Source: Polaribacter ponticola (GTDB lineage Bacteria > Bacteroidota > Bacteroidia > Flavobacteriales > Flavobacteriaceae). Taken from it: a DNA stretch of 64,000 nt. A program made the position numbers and the translations under genes. This document shows positions 7,980-19,531 of this stretch, in pieces. The first letter of the stretch is position 1, and each line of letters starts with the position of its first letter. Location of the stretch: the NCBI RefSeq assembly GCF_026191475.2, contig NZ_JAOSLC020000002.1, positions 248,001-312,000 of the forward strand. The letters run 5' to 3'. The notes under the pieces are model-generated. The model saw only the letters and a list, made by a program, of their open reading frames with translations, had not been told where the DNA came from and made no database searches.

Positions 7980-8122
7980 AGATTTTATGTTTTGTAAAAT
8001 GGTACACCAGAAGAAATAATGGTACACCTAATTGCACACCTAAAAGATGTAAATTGATTAATTGTGAAGTGATATTGAATTTAATGCGAAGTACTGCAAA
8101 CCCTTACAAAACCTGTAGAAAA

Positions 8123-8152
8123 CAAAAAAGCCTCACATTTCTGTGAAGCTTT
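8123..8152 (-). terminator. terminator of the tRNA cluster
   Basis: On the minus strand a stem (AGCTTCACA with TGTGAGGCT, loop GAAA) is followed by six T. It lies immediately 3' of tRNA-Arg and would end transcription of the three-tRNA unit. Confidence 0.7.
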
Positions 8153-8155
8153 AAG

Positions 8156-8229
8156 TGAGCCCTGAAGGATTCGAACCTTCGACCGCCTCCTTAGAAGGGA
8201 GGTGCTCTATCCAGCTGAGCTAAGAGCCC
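8156..8229 (-). tRNA. tRNA-Arg (anticodon TCT)
   Basis: A full cloverleaf can be drawn: acceptor GGGCTCT with AGGGCTC, anticodon stem CCTCC/GGAGG around the loop CTTCTAA, and a T arm with TTCGAAT. The CCA end is not encoded. The integrase of the adjacent mobile element lies just downstream. Confidence 0.95.
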
Positions 8230-8258
8230 GTATTTTTTAAGTTGTTACGACAACTGTG

Positions 8259-8333
8259 TCGGGGTGGCAGGATTCGAACCTGCGACCTCCTCGTCCCAAA
8301 CGAGGCGCGATGACCGGGCTACGCTACACCCCG
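8259..8333 (-). tRNA. tRNA-Pro (anticodon TGG)
   Basis: Acceptor CGGGGTG with CACCCCG, and anticodon stem CCTCG/CGAGG around TTTGGGA. Middle gene of a three-tRNA unit; no encoded CCA. Confidence 0.95.
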
Positions 8334-8348
8334 AGTGCAATTTTTTAG

Positions 8349-8430
8349 CGGAGAGACAGGGACTCGAACCCTGGCGACCCTAAGGTCGACAGATTAGCAA
8401 TCTGCTGCATTACCACTCTGCCATCTCTCC
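8349..8430 (-). tRNA. tRNA-Ser (anticodon GCT)
   Basis: Acceptor GGAGAGA with TCTCTCC, anticodon stem GCAGA/TCTGT around TTGCTAA, and a long variable arm as expected for serine. First gene of the unit; no encoded CCA. Confidence 0.95.
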
Positions 8431-8473
8431 TTTCGACTTCAAACTTAAAAGCTTGAATTAAAAATTGCGAGTG

Positions 8474-8504
8474 CAAATGTAATATTAGAATTACAATATT
8501 ACAA
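8474..8504 (-). promoter_or_regulatory. promoter of the tRNA Ser-Pro-Arg unit
   Basis: On the minus strand a perfect -7 box TACATTTG (8474-8481) is preceded, after 20 bases, by TTG at 8502-8504 as the -33 element. It lies 44 bases upstream of tRNA-Ser. Confidence 0.7.
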
Positions 8505-8534
8505 GACTTTTTTAAAGTTTTTATAAAACTTTTT

Positions 8535-10598
8535 TTACTCAGGATATTCTACCCTTAAATGATAAATATTCATTAACTTTTTCTTTACCACTTTTTTTAT
8601 AATTTTTATCTCTCTAAAAGTAATATCTGAATTTAAAAATTGATTATCTGCCATTTGTTTATCAAAAATTTTATCAATTAAATTACTGATTGATTGAGCT
8701 GTAGGTGTTTTTAAACTTTTAGAAGCAGCTTCTGCTGCATCACACATCATAAGTATTGCTGTTTCTTTAGAAAATGGAATTGGCCCTTGATATTGGAATT
8801 TTTTAATATCAACCTTCGTATCTGGATTTAACTCTTGTTCTTTTTTAAAAAAGTAATATGTAGAACTAGTACCATGATGTGTTCTTATAAAATCTATTAT
8901 TCTATCTGGTAAATTATGCTTTTTAGCCAACTCAACTCCTTTTATAACATGGTCTGTAATAATTTTAGTACTATCTCTTGGAGATAAATCATTATGTGGA
9001 TTTACACCAGTTGATTGATTTTCTATAAAATACATTGGATTTAACATTTTACCAATATCATGATATAATGCACCTGTTCTTAACCAACATAGAATTGGCT
9101 CCTATTTCGTTTGCTGCTGCTTCTGCCAAATTAGCTACTTGCATAGAGTGTTGAAATGTTCCTGGAGCTTTTTCATTAAGCTCTCTTAAAAGCTTTGTAT
9201 TAGTATTAGAAAGCTCTAAAAGTGTTACATCAGAAACAAGACCAAATACTTTCTCATAAATATATATTAGAATAATAGAAAGAAAAGATAATAACCCGTT
9301 TGCTGCAAAAAGCATAAAATAATCCCAATTAATTTGAGAAGCATTACCTTCTTTAATAATCGAAAACGCAAAATAAGTAATCATGTATATTAAAGTAATT
9401 TGCGCTACAGAAATAAATAAAGTTGCTCTTTTGTATAACTCAGAAACTGTTAATATGGTTACGATACCTGCAATAATATGTAAATAAATAAATTCAAAAC
9501 TATTTGGCACTATATATCCTAAAAGTAAAACGGTTAAAACATGAGTAAACAACCCTAATCTTGCGTCAAAAAATGCTTTTAAAATTATAGGAAGAATACT
9601 TAAAGGAACAACATATAAATAATCAGAATTGTATTTTATAACCAATGTTTGGATAAAAATTATAGCAAAAACATTAAAGAAAATAAAGGTTACTTTATTA
9701 TTATTATTAAATATTTCTAGTCGATATTTATTTAGAAATAAAAGTAACATCAATAAGGCTAAAGAAACTAAAATTGTATACCCAAAAATAATCCAATTAT
9801 AATTCGACTCTGTCCAAACTTTAGATTCAGACTCACTTTTTAAAGAGTTTAAAATTGCTAGTTTTTTTCCTTCAACAATATCTCCTTTTAAAATTATTAA
9901 CTTTCCTAATTCTACTTTACCTTTAGTATAAGAAATATGGCTAATCTCATTATTAATTATCTTATCAGTTAAAACATTATCATAAGAAACATTAGGTTTT
10001 ATAATACCTGCTAATAAATTAAGCACTAATTTTTGTCCATAGCTATAAGGTTCATCTTCTAAATTTGTATTAATTATTTCTAATACATTTTTAGAGGTTA
10101 ATAACTTTTTAAACAAAACATCCTGTACCTCATTTTCTTTTTTTAGTACAATTATTTCATTTCTATCAGACAATCTATCTTCACTAATAACCTCTAAAAA
10201 ACCAATATCGTATACTTTCCACAGAACTCTCTCGCCTATTTTCTTTAATCTATCTAAATCTTTATTAGTTAAAGAATCACTAGTATTTATTTGAGAAATT
10301 CTATTTTGAAATGTTTGCTTTACTTCAGAAACAATATCTCTATCATATTGAAAATATAATTTACTATTAGCTTCAATTTCTTTTTTTCAATTTTTATTTC
10401 TTCATCAGTTTTTTGAATTGCAAAATCAAAAGGAGCATATAAATTATCGTATTTCCAAAGTTGGCCATTATTAAAATCATATTTAAATTGACCTCCTTTC
10501 GGAAATAAATATACAATTGCTATAGTGGTAATTAGAAATAAAAATACCTTATATATAATTGTATTATTTCTGTAGATTTTATTTACTATTTCGCTCAT
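8535..10598 (-). CDS. PgpH/YqfF-type membrane HD hydrolase (two frameshifts as read)
   Basis: Membrane-anchored HD-domain phosphohydrolase of the 7TM-HDED family, whose members degrade cyclic di-AMP. The repaired product is 687 residues: one N-terminal membrane helix, a long extracytoplasmic region, about seven membrane helices (codons in 9300-9800), then the HD domain with YHDIGKM and later THHGTS and CDAAEA. The sequence as given breaks it into three frames. One base is missing at the T7 run 10381-10387 (eight T restore the frame). One base is extra near 9080-9081, seven codons before the catalytic HD pair. With both corrected the span is an exact multiple of three. Gene identity is firm; whether the breaks are real is open. 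Confidence 0.85.
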
Positions 10599-10737
10599 CG
10601 AATTCTCTCTTAGTATAACAAACTTACAGTAAAATAATGAAGCTTAAAAATTACACATATATTAAGATTTTAATTTGATTTAATTTGGTTAATTTAGCAA
10701 CCTATATTTTTAATATTATAAAACATAAATATTTAGT

Positions 10738-11913
10738 ATGAAAGACGTTGTAATTGTATCGGTTGCCAGAACTCCAATAGGTAGTTTTATGGGTAGTTTA
10801 TCTACTATACCTGCCACTATCTTAGGAGCAACAGCAATAAAAGGTGCTTTAGATAAAATTAATTTAGATGCTTCTTTAGTTGAAGAAGTTTTTATGGGTA
10901 ATGTTGTATCTGCTGGCTTAGGTCAAGCACCTGCAAGACAAGCTGCTATTCATGCTGGTATTCCAGATACTGTTCCTTGTACAACTGTAAATAAAGTTTG
11001 TGCTTCTGGAATGAAATCTATAATGCTTGCTGCCCAAACAATTGCTCTAGGTGATGCTGATGTAGTTGTTGCTGGTGGAATGGAAAACATGAGTTCTATT
11101 CCTCATTATCAACATGCTAGAACTGGTTCTAAATTTGGACCAATTACAATGGAAGATGGCATGCAAAAAGACGGCTTAGTAGATGCCTATGGAAAAGTTG
11201 CTATGGGTGTTTGTGCAGATGAATGTGCTACTGAATATAGTTTTTCTAGAGAAGACCAAGATGCATTTGCAATTCAATCGTACAACCGCTCTTCTAAAGC
11301 TTGGAGCGAAGGCAAATTTACTGATGAAATTGTACCCGTTTCTATACCACAAAGACGAGGAGAACCTATTCTTTTTTCTGAAGATGAAGAATATAAGAAT
11401 GTGAAAATGGAAAAAATCCCAGCCTTAAGAGCTGCTTTTACTAAAGACGGTACTGTTACTGCTGCAAATGCTTCTACTATTAATGATGGTGGTGCTGCTT
11501 TAATTTTAATGTCTGCAGAAAAAGCAAAAGAATTAAACTTAGCTCCTATTGCTAAAATAAAAAGTTACGCAGATGCTGCACACGAACCAAAATGGTTTAC
11601 AACAGCGCCAGCTAAAGCTTTACCTAAAGCTTTAGCAAAAGCAAACCTATCTATAGATGATGTAGATTATTTTGAATTAAACGAAGCTTTTTCTATTGTT
11701 GGTTTAGCAAACATGAAAATACTTGGTATTAATGATAAAAATGTAAACGTAAACGGTGGTGCTGTTTCTTTAGGTCATCCATTAGGCGTTTCTGGAGCTA
11801 GAATAGTAATTGCTTTAACATCTATATTAAAACAAAATAATGCCAAAATTGGTGCAGCTGCTATTTGTAATGGTGGTGGTGGTGCTAGTGCTTTAATTAT
11901 TGAAAGAATATAA
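10738..11913 (+). CDS. acetyl-CoA C-acetyltransferase (thiolase)
   Basis: Thiolase of 391 residues, normal full length, that condenses two acetyl-CoA to acetoacetyl-CoA or cleaves 3-ketoacyl-CoA. The acyl-accepting cysteine is C88 in NKVCASGMKS; NEAF, GHPLGVSGAR and the C-terminal CNGGGG loop supply the other active-site residues. It is cytoplasmic. The downstream NlpC/P60 gene begins inside or 10 bases after its end, so the two are probably co-transcribed. Whether its main role is beta-oxidation or acetoacetyl-CoA synthesis cannot be told from this window. Confidence 0.92.
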   Translation: MKDVVIVSVARTPIGSFMGSLSTIPATILGATAIKGALDKINLDASLVEEVFMGNVVSAGLGQAPARQAAIHAGIPDTVPCTTVNKVCASGMKSIMLAAQTIALGDADVVVAGGMENMSSIPHYQHARTGSKFGPITMEDGMQKDGLVDAYGKVAMGVCADECATEYSFSREDQDAFAIQSYNRSSKAWSEGKFTDEIVPVSIPQRRGEPILFSEDEEYKNVKMEKIPALRAAFTKDGTVTAANASTINDGGAALILMSAEKAKELNLAPIAKIKSYADAAHEPKWFTTAPAKALPKALAKANLSIDDVDYFELNEAFSIVGLANMKILGINDKNVNVNGGAVSLGHPLGVSGARIVIALTSILKQNNAKIGAAAICNGGGGASALIIERI

Positions 11914-11923
11914 TACAATAAAA

Positions 11924-12694
11924 TTGAACTTCGGTATTTGTAATCTTAGTATAGTTCCTATTCGTTCAGAAGCTTCAGACGCATCAGAAATGACAAGTCA
12001 GATGTTATTTGGAGAGCATTTTACTATTCTAGAAAAAAACAAATACTGGAGTAAGATTCGTTTATTTTATGATAATTTTGAGGGTTATATTGATAACAAA
12101 CAATTTGAAGAAATTTCTAAAGACTACTTTCAAAAATTATCAACTATAGAATCTATTTATTCAGGTGATATAATTGACTTTATCTCTAGTGATACAAACG
12201 ATTTATTTACAATACCTTTGGGTGCTAGATTACCTTCTTTTACAAATAATCAGTTTTATATTAACACTAAACGCTTTCAATACGAAGGAGCTACATTTAA
12301 AGGTGTTTTATCAAAAAATGAAATTATTCAAAAAGCGTTTACTTATTTAAATACTCCTTTTTTATGGGGAGGAAAAACTCCTTTTGGGATTGACTGTTCT
12401 GGTTTTACACAAATGACCTATAAGCTTTGTGGTTATAAAATACCTAGAGATGCTAAAGAGCAAGCTTCTAAAGGTGAGGTATTAAGTTTTATTGAAGAAA
12501 GTGAACCCGGAGATTTAGCTTTTTTTGATAATGAAGAGGGTGAAATTATACATGTTGGTATTATTTTAAATGACTACCATATTATTCATGCTCATGGAAA
12601 AGTAAGAATAGATACTTTAGATCATAGTGGAATTTTTAATTCCGATTTACAAAAACACACTCATAAACTACGAGTTATTAAAAAATTAATATAA
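11924..12694 (+). CDS. NlpC/P60 family peptidoglycan hydrolase
   Basis: A cell-wall endopeptidase-type protein of 256 residues. N-terminal SH3b-like region (about 1-75), then the NlpC/P60 domain with catalytic cysteine in FGIDCSGFTQ, histidine in HVGIIL and a third polar residue in IIHAHG. No clear signal peptide is visible. No ATG is available: I choose the TTG at 11924 (protein begins NFGICNLS after the initiator), since that is where family similarity starts; a TTG at 11900, overlapping the thiolase end, is the alternative. It ends at a strong bidirectional terminator shared with the convergent TPR gene. Confidence 0.85.
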   Translation: MNFGICNLSIVPIRSEASDASEMTSQMLFGEHFTILEKNKYWSKIRLFYDNFEGYIDNKQFEEISKDYFQKLSTIESIYSGDIIDFISSDTNDLFTIPLGARLPSFTNNQFYINTKRFQYEGATFKGVLSKNEIIQKAFTYLNTPFLWGGKTPFGIDCSGFTQMTYKLCGYKIPRDAKEQASKGEVLSFIEESEPGDLAFFDNEEGEIIHVGIILNDYHIIHAHGKVRIDTLDHSGIFNSDLQKHTHKLRVIKKLI

Positions 12695-12728
12695 AAAAAA
12701 ACCGAAACGTTAAGTTTCGGTTTTTTTT
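12693..12728. terminator. bidirectional terminator
   Basis: CCGAAAC (12702-12708) and GTTTCGG (12714-12720) form a stem extended by A/T pairs, with nine A on one side and eight T on the other. It separates two convergent genes and works in either direction. Confidence 0.85.
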
Positions 12729-12748
12729 ATATTAAGTAAGAAGCAATA

Positions 12749-14005
12749 TTATTGACCTCTTAATTTTTTATAAATTGGTCTTAAAGCATCTCCTTCAGCT
12801 TCCTTTTCTAATAAATCATAAATATTTAAAAGATTTTTTACAGAATCAAAGTCTCTTTTTAACTCATCAGCTTTCTTTACAAAAGGTAAAGCTTCTTCAT
12901 GAATCGTTTTTAATTTAGCTTCTAACTCTTCGTATTTTTTATTATTATCAAGATTGTTATTCATTTCTTCCTGAACAGCAATTCTTTTATTCAAAATAGC
13001 TGAACCTAAGTTTAAATAAGCATCTCTATAATCTGGCTTTAATTCAATTGCTTTTTTATAATAACCAATAGCGTCATCAAATTTATTTTGATTACCATTA
13101 ACAACACCTAAATTATAAAATAAAATAGGATTATTTGGATCTAATTTAACTGCTTCTTGCATAAGTTCTCCAAACTTATCCATCTTTTTTAATTTAATAT
13201 AAAGATCGGCTTCATTTAATAATAAATTTAAATCTTTAGGATTTGCTGCTCTTGCTTCTTTCATAGCAATTATAGCCTCATCACTTTTTCCTTGAGTATT
13301 TAAAATTAATGCGATATTCTTAATAATATCTCCACTTTTAGATTTAGTTTGTTTTACTTCTGGTTTTATATATTGCCCAGCTTTAACCATTAAATCTCTC
13401 TGTTGTTTAGACCCTAGGTTTTCTACTGCACCAGTAGCTTTATTAGTAGCAACATATTGAGTTTCGATACCAGTATACCCCATATCTTTTAATTCTCTAT
13501 AATACTTTAATGCTGTATCATACTCTTTTGCTTGAGTAGAAGATACAGCAGCATTAAAAACAAAAGAAGTATCCTTTGGACTTGGACTTAACTTATACGT
13601 TAAGTAAAAGTTAGTGGCAGCACTTTTATAATCTTTATCTTCATTATATAACTTAATTGCTTTTTGAGAAACATCAGCAACCAATTTATTTAACATAGGT
13701 GCAGCACTTTTTGTATATTTTGCTTTACCAATTTCTTTTTCATAATTCATTAAATCACTAAAAGCTTCAGATGCATTTAAATAATCTTGTCCGCCAGCAA
13801 AAGCTTTTCCTTTTAAGTAATAAAACTTAGCCTTATACTTAGATTCCATAGAATTTTCCATAGAGTTTAAAGAGTTTAAAACTGTAATAGCCGATTTAAA
13901 ATCATTTTTTTTAATCGCTTTTTCTGCAGCTTTAAGTTCGTTTTTTTGTGCAAAAGCTCCAATAGATATTATTCCTAAAGAAAGCGCTAATATTTGTTTT
14001 TTCAT
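12749..14005 (-). CDS. TPR-repeat secreted/periplasmic protein
   Basis: A 418-residue protein with an N-terminal signal peptide (LALSLGIISIGAFAQ, cleavage after about residue 19). Several tetratricopeptide repeats follow, clearest around residues 245-335 (for example YYKKAIELKPDYRDAYLNLG). TPR arrays scaffold protein-protein contacts; no partner is evident. It follows gyrA with only a 23-base gap on the same strand and probably shares its transcript, an arrangement that suggests linkage by position rather than by function. Confidence 0.85.
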   Translation of the reverse strand: MKKQILALSLGIISIGAFAQKNELKAAEKAIKKNDFKSAITVLNSLNSMENSMESKYKAKFYYLKGKAFAGGQDYLNASEAFSDLMNYEKEIGKAKYTKSAAPMLNKLVADVSQKAIKLYNEDKDYKSAATNFYLTYKLSPSPKDTSFVFNAAVSSTQAKEYDTALKYYRELKDMGYTGIETQYVATNKATGAVENLGSKQQRDLMVKAGQYIKPEVKQTKSKSGDIIKNIALILNTQGKSDEAIIAMKEARAANPKDLNLLLNEADLYIKLKKMDKFGELMQEAVKLDPNNPILFYNLGVVNGNQNKFDDAIGYYKKAIELKPDYRDAYLNLGSAILNKRIAVQEEMNNNLDNNKKYEELEAKLKTIHEEALPFVKKADELKRDFDSVKNLLNIYDLLEKEAEGDALRPIYKKLRGQ

Positions 14006-14028
14006 TTTACTGATTTGTTTATTTATTG

Positions 14029-16545
14029 TTATTCTTGATTTTCGTTTGAATCATTTTCAATTTCCGTGCCATTTTCAGAATCGTCTTCTAATTCTTCTTC
14101 AGCTTCTTCTTCATGAGCTACTTTAGCAACAGCAGCAATACTATCAGAATCTTTAATATTTATTAAACGAACACCCTGAGTTGCACGTCCCATAACCCTT
14201 AAATCTTCAACAGCCATTCTAATGGTTAAACCAGATTTATTAATAATCATTAAATCGTTAGAATCATCTACATTCTTAATAGCTACCAATTCTCCAGTTT
14301 TCTCAGATATATTTAAAGTTTTAACTCCTTTACCACCTCTGTTAGTAACTCTATAATCTTCTAATTTAGAACGTTTCCCATAACCTTTTTCTGATACCAC
14401 AAGGATATTGCTTTCCATATCATTTACAGCAACCATACCTATTACCTCATCATTTTCATGCTGTAATGTAATACCTCTAACTCCAGATGCAGTTCTTCCC
14501 ATTGGGCGAGTTTTTGCTTCTTCAAAACGAATTGACTTACCAGATTTTAAAGCTAACATTACTTGACTGTCTCCTGTTGTTAATTTAGCTTCTAATAATT
14601 CATCACCATCTTTTATAGTAATTGCATTAATACCATTTGTTCTTGGACGAGAATATTGCTCTAAAGAAGTCTTTTTAACTTGACCTTTTTTAGTAGCCAT
14701 AATTACATAATGGCTATTAATATACTCTTCGTCTTTTAAATCTTGAGTTACTAAGAATGCTTTTACTTTATCATCTTGCTCAATATTAATAAGGTTTTGC
14801 ATTGCTCTACCTTTGGTGTTTTTACCACCTTCAGGAATTTCATAAACTCGCATCCAGAATACTTTACCTTTTTGGGTAAAGAACATCATATATTGGTGAT
14901 TTGTACCAACAAATAAGTGCTCTAAGAAATCTTCATTTCTTGTGGTTGCGCCTTTTTGACCTCTTCCTCCTCTATTCTGAACTTTATACTCTTCTAAGTT
15001 GGTACGTTTTAAATAACCTGCATTTGAAATGGTAACTACTACTTTCGTATTAGGTATCATGTCTTCAATACGCATATCTCCACCTGCATATTCTATTGCA
15101 GATCTACGTTCATCTCCATACTTTTCTTTAATATGTAATAACTCATCTGTAATTATTTGGTAACGTCTAGGCTCGTTAGATAAAATATCTTTTAAATCAG
15201 TAATTGTTAACATGATTTCATCAAACTCAGCACGTAGTTTATCTTGCTCTAAACCTGTTAATTGACGTAAACGCATTTCTACAATTGCTTTCGCTTGTAT
15301 CTCTGTTAATTCGAAACGTTCAATTAAACTCTCTCTTGCTTCATCTGCATTGCTAGATGCTCTAATAATTTTAATTACTTCATCAATATTATCAGATGCA
15401 ATAATTAAACCTTCTAAAATATGAGCTCTTGCTTCTGCTTTCTTTAATAAAAATTCAGTTCTACGAACAACAACTTCATGTCTATGCTCAACAAAATAAT
15501 GAATTAATTGTTTTAAGTTTAATTGCTCTGGTCTTCCATTTACTAAGGCAATATTATTTACACTAAAAGAAGTTTGTAATTGCGTGTATTTAAATAATTT
15601 ATTTAAAACGATATTTGGTATTGCATCACGCTTTAAAATATAAACAACACGCATTCCATTCCTATCAGACTCATCTCTAATATTAGAAATACCTTCAATT
15701 TTTTTATCATTTACAAGCTCAGCAGTTTTTTTTATCATTTCTGCTTTATTCACTTGATAAGGAATTTCTGTAACAATAATGCACTCACGCCCTTTAACTT
15801 CTTCAATAACCGCTTTAGCACGCATTACAATACGCCCTCTACCTGTATGAAAAGCGTCTCTTACACCATCGTAGCCATAAATAATACCACCAGTAGGAAA
15901 ATCTGGAGCAGAAACATGTTGCATTAACTCATCAATTTCTATATCTCTATTTTCAATATATGCAACAGTACCATTTATAACTTCTGTTAAGTTGTGTGGC
16001 GCCATATTAGTTGCCATACCAACTGCAATACCAGAAGCTCCGTTTACTAATAAATTAGGAATACGAGTGGGTAAAACGGTAGGTTCTTGTAAAGTATCAT
16101 CAAAATTTAAACGATGATCTACAGTATCTTTTTCAATATCAGCTAACATATCTTCTGATATTTTTTGCATTCTAACCTCTGTATAACGCATTGCTGCAGG
16201 AGAATCTCCATCAACAGACCCAAAGTTACCTTGCCCATCTACCATCATATAACGTACACTCCAATTTTGAGCCATACGTACCATAGAGTCATAGACAGAT
16301 GTATCACCATGTGGGTGATATTTACCTAAAACTTCCCCAACAATTCTAGCAGACTTTTTATACGATCCAGTAGCTTTAATTCCTAATTCGTGCATACCAA
16401 ATAAAACCCTTCTATGTACTGGTTTTAAACCATCTCTTACATCTGGTAATGCTCTCGAAACGATTACTGACATTGAATAATCAATGTATGCAGATTTCAT
16501 TTGATCTTCAATGTTAATTGGAATTAACTTTTCTCCGTCTGTCAT
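14029..16545 (-). CDS. gyrA: DNA gyrase subunit A
   Basis: The cutting and rejoining subunit of DNA gyrase, 838 residues, which with GyrB introduces negative supercoils. The active-site tyrosine is Y121 in [10 protein letters not shown]. The quinolone-resistance region reads [10 protein letters not shown], with threonine at the place of E. coli S83. The C-terminal beta-pinwheel repeats contain GyrA-box-like [10 protein letters not shown] and TNRGGKG. The tail is strongly acidic (E/D-rich from about residue 810). Near 15726-15733 it contains an intact run of eight T in frame, a useful contrast to the broken A7/T7 genes nearby. Confidence 0.97.
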   Translation of the reverse strand: MTDGEKLIPINIEDQMKSAYIDYSMSVIVSRALPDVRDGLKPVHRRVLFGMHELGIKATGSYKKSARIVGEVLGKYHPHGDTSVYDSMVRMAQNWSVRYMMVDGQGNFGSVDGDSPAAMRYTEVRMQKISEDMLADIEKDTVDHRLNFDDTLQEPTVLPTRIPNLLVNGASGIAVGMATNMAPHNLTEVINGTVAYIENRDIEIDELMQHVSAPDFPTGGIIYGYDGVRDAFHTGRGRIVMRAKAVIEEVKGRECIIVTEIPYQVNKAEMIKKTAELVNDKKIEGISNIRDESDRNGMRVVYILKRDAIPNIVLNKLFKYTQLQTSFSVNNIALVNGRPEQLNLKQLIHYFVEHRHEVVVRRTEFLLKKAEARAHILEGLIIASDNIDEVIKIIRASSNADEARESLIERFELTEIQAKAIVEMRLRQLTGLEQDKLRAEFDEIMLTITDLKDILSNEPRRYQIITDELLHIKEKYGDERRSAIEYAGGDMRIEDMIPNTKVVVTISNAGYLKRTNLEEYKVQNRGGRGQKGATTRNEDFLEHLFVGTNHQYMMFFTQKGKVFWMRVYEIPEGGKNTKGRAMQNLINIEQDDKVKAFLVTQDLKDEEYINSHYVIMATKKGQVKKTSLEQYSRPRTNGINAITIKDGDELLEAKLTTGDSQVMLALKSGKSIRFEEAKTRPMGRTASGVRGITLQHENDEVIGMVAVNDMESNILVVSEKGYGKRSKLEDYRVTNRGGKGVKTLNISEKTGELVAIKNVDDSNDLMIINKSGLTIRMAVEDLRVMGRATQGVRLINIKDSDSIAAVAKVAHEEEAEEELEDDSENGTEIENDSNENQE

Positions 16546-16816
16546 ATATATTTTATTAATATTTTACTCTAATTTTTAAAACAAGGCAAGATACTATTTC
16601 TCGTAGTTTTTTCAAAGGTTTTACTTTTTAGAATTCGCTAGAGTTATCAACATTTTTTGATAATTTTTAACATAAATTTATTTGTCTGATTTTCAATAGT
16701 TTTCTACCTTGCTTTTGTGGTCAAACTGTCATATTTTATGCTATGGCATCTTTTTTGTAATTAATCATAAAAAAAAGGACTAAATTTACAACACATCAAT
16801 AAAGACAGAAAGAAAT

Positions 16817-19381
16817 ATGGACGATAATTTTTCACCAAAAGTTAGAGATGTAATCACTTTCAGTAAAGAAGAAGCCTTAAGGTTAGGCCAAGAATTTATT
16901 GGAACAGAACATTTACTATTAGGTTTAATAAGAAAAGGAGAAGGAAAAGCAATAGAAATTTTAACAGCTTTTGATGTTGATTTAGTTTTATTACGAAAAA
17001 AACTAGAGCAATTAAACCCATCCAATCCTTCTTTTATAGATAATACAGATAAACCTAGTTTACGTTTAACTAGGCAAGCAGAAAAAGCTTTAAAAACTAC
17101 TTTTTTAGAAGCTAAATTATACCAAAGCGAATCTATAGATACCGCACATTTATTATTATGTATTTTAAGAAATGAAAACGACCCAACAACAAAGTTAATT
17201 CAAAAATACAATGTAAATTATGATGATGCTAAAGCACTTTATAAACAATTACATGTAGATGATACCGATTTAGAATTACCTTCTAACCCAATTGCAGAAA
17301 CACCTTCTGATGACGAGTTTGCTTCTGAAAAATCGAATCCTTTTGATAATACACAAAAAGGTAAAAATGTAAAAAAATCTAAAACACCTGTTTTAGATAA
17401 TTTTGGTAGAGATTTAACAGATTTGGCAGAAAAAGGAAAACTAGATCCTGTAGTTGGTAGGCAAAAAGAAATTGAACGTGTTTCACAAATTTTAAGTCGT
17501 AGAAAAAAGAACAATCCAATGTTAATTGGAGAACCTGGTGTTGGTAAATCTGCCATAGCAGAAGGTTTAGCTTTAAGAATTGTAGAACGTAAAGTTTCTA
17601 GAATTTTGTTTGATAAACGTCTAGTCTCTTTAGATTTAGCAAGTTTAGTTGCAGGCACAAAATACCGTGGGCAATTTGAGGAACGAATGAAAGCGTTAAT
17701 GAACGAATTAGAAAAGAATGATGATATTATTCTTTTTATTGATGAAATTCATACTATTGTTGGCGCAGGTGGCGCAACAGGTTCATTAGATGCTTCTAAT
17801 ATGTTAAAACCTGCTTTAGCAAGAGGAGAAATACAATGTATTGGTGCCACAACTTTAGATGAGTTTAGAACTAATATAGAAAAAGATGGCGCCTTAGAAC
17901 GTCGTTTTCAAAAGGTAATTGTAGACCCTACCTCTGTTGAAGAAACCATACAAATTTTACATAATATTAAAACTAAATATGAAGAACATCATCATGTAAA
18001 TTATACAGATGATGCACTAGAAGCTTGTGTAAAATTAACTAATAGGTACATGACAGATCGTTATTTACCAGACAAAGCTATTGATGCTTTAGATGAAGCG
18101 GGCTCTAGAATTCATATCACAAACATTATAGTTCCGCAGCAAGTTTTAGAATTAGAAGCACAATTAGAAATCATTAGAGATCGTAAAACAAAAGCTGTTA
18201 ATGGGCAAAAATACGAAGAAGCTGCTAAGTTACGTGACGATGAAAAGAACATGGAATCGGCCTTAAATTCTGCTCAAAACCAATGGGAAGAAGATTCTAA
18301 ATTAAATAGAGAAATTGTAACCGAAGACAATGTTGCAGAAGTAGTTTCTATGATGACAGGAATTCCTGTAAACAGAGTTGCAGAAGCAGAAACACATAGA
18401 TTACACGAATTGCCAGACTTAATTAAAGGAAAGGTAATTGGGCAAAATGAAGCGGTTACCAAAGTGGTAAAAGCAATACAACGTAATAGAGTTGGTTTAA
18501 AAGACCCTAACAAACCAATTGGTTCTTTTATTTTCTTAGGACAAACTGGTGTTGGTAAAACGCAATTGGCTAAAGTTTTAGCTCGTGAGTTATTTGATTC
18601 TGACGATTCTTTAATTAGAATTGATATGAGTGAATACATGGAAAAATTTGCTATTTCTCGTTTAATTGGTGCGCCTCCTGGTTATGTTGGTTATGAAGAA
18701 GGTGGTCAATTAACAGAAAAAGTAAGAAGAAAACCGTATTCTGTTATCCTTTTAGATGAAATTGAAAAAGCGCATCCAGATGTGTTTAACATGTTATTAC
18801 AAATTTTAGATGACGGTCATATTACCGATAGTTTAGGTAGAAAAATCGATTTTAGAAACACCATAATTATTATGACTTCTAACATAGGTGCTCGTCAATT
18901 AAAAGACTTTGGTGGCGGTGTAGGTTTTGGAACTTCTTCTAAAAAAGAACAAGCAGATGCCCATGCAAAATCTGTAATTGAAGGTGCATTAAAGAAATCT
19001 TTTGCACCAGAATTCTTAAACAGAATAGATGATGTTATTGTGTTTAATGCTTTAGAAAGAGAAGATATCCATTCTATTATAGATATTGAACTAGATAAAC
19101 TATTACAAAGAATAGCAGATTTAGGATATACGTTAGAATTAAGTGAAAAAGCTAAAGATTATATAGCAGACAAAGGCTTTGATAAAAAGTACGGTGCAAG
19201 ACCACTTAAAAGAGCGATACAAAAATACATTGAGGATGCTTTGGCAGAAGAAATTGTAAATTCTAAACTATCTGAAGGCGATACGATAACTATGGATTTA
19301 GATGATGACAAAAACAAGCTCACCATCAAAATTAGAAAAGGAGATAAGAAAACTGAAACTAGAACAGAAACAGAATCTTAA
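16817..19381 (+). CDS. clpC: ATP-dependent Clp protease ATPase subunit ClpC
   Basis: An 854-residue HSP100 unfoldase that feeds proteins to ClpP. Two N-terminal Clp-N repeats (about 1-150) precede the first AAA+ domain with GEPGVGKS, a UVR-type coiled linker (around [11 protein letters not shown]), the second AAA+ domain with GQTGVGKT, and the C-terminal D2-small domain. The linker and length are those of ClpC rather than ClpB, which carries a long middle domain. It is divergent from gyrA across a 271-base gap, and is followed by a strong terminator. Confidence 0.93.
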   Translation: MDDNFSPKVRDVITFSKEEALRLGQEFIGTEHLLLGLIRKGEGKAIEILTAFDVDLVLLRKKLEQLNPSNPSFIDNTDKPSLRLTRQAEKALKTTFLEAKLYQSESIDTAHLLLCILRNENDPTTKLIQKYNVNYDDAKALYKQLHVDDTDLELPSNPIAETPSDDEFASEKSNPFDNTQKGKNVKKSKTPVLDNFGRDLTDLAEKGKLDPVVGRQKEIERVSQILSRRKKNNPMLIGEPGVGKSAIAEGLALRIVERKVSRILFDKRLVSLDLASLVAGTKYRGQFEERMKALMNELEKNDDIILFIDEIHTIVGAGGATGSLDASNMLKPALARGEIQCIGATTLDEFRTNIEKDGALERRFQKVIVDPTSVEETIQILHNIKTKYEEHHHVNYTDDALEACVKLTNRYMTDRYLPDKAIDALDEAGSRIHITNIIVPQQVLELEAQLEIIRDRKTKAVNGQKYEEAAKLRDDEKNMESALNSAQNQWEEDSKLNREIVTEDNVAEVVSMMTGIPVNRVAEAETHRLHELPDLIKGKVIGQNEAVTKVVKAIQRNRVGLKDPNKPIGSFIFLGQTGVGKTQLAKVLARELFDSDDSLIRIDMSEYMEKFAISRLIGAPPGYVGYEEGGQLTEKVRRKPYSVILLDEIEKAHPDVFNMLLQILDDGHITDSLGRKIDFRNTIIIMTSNIGARQLKDFGGGVGFGTSSKKEQADAHAKSVIEGALKKSFAPEFLNRIDDVIVFNALEREDIHSIIDIELDKLLQRIADLGYTLELSEKAKDYIADKGFDKKYGARPLKRAIQKYIEDALAEEIVNSKLSEGDTITMDLDDDKNKLTIKIRKGDKKTETRTETES

Positions 19382-19387
19382 AATAGT

Positions 19388-19421
19388 AAAAATCCCAAAC
19401 TTATCAGTTTGGGATTTTTTT
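19388..19421 (+). terminator. terminator after clpC
   Basis: A 12-bp stem (19390-19401 with 19406-19417, core ATCCCAAACT/AGTTTGGGAT) is followed by T-rich sequence on the plus strand. Confidence 0.85.
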
Positions 19422-19531
19422 GACTTAAATAAGGTGTTTACCTTCTTATTTTTTAAATAAAAAAAGACCTTCGCTAAAAAACGAATATAAATCATTAGAA
19501 CGAAGTCTTATCCCTGTTAACGTTACATACA

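Noticed and set aside
8156-8229. Attachment site inside the 3' end of tRNA-Arg
   Set aside because: The integrase lies next to it, but no repeat of the tRNA end is visible at the left side of the element within the window, and a terminator separates tRNA and element.
16786-19495. Several open frames opposite clpC
   Set aside because: They are antisense to an unmistakable ClpC frame and encode composition-biased sequence; shadows of the real gene.
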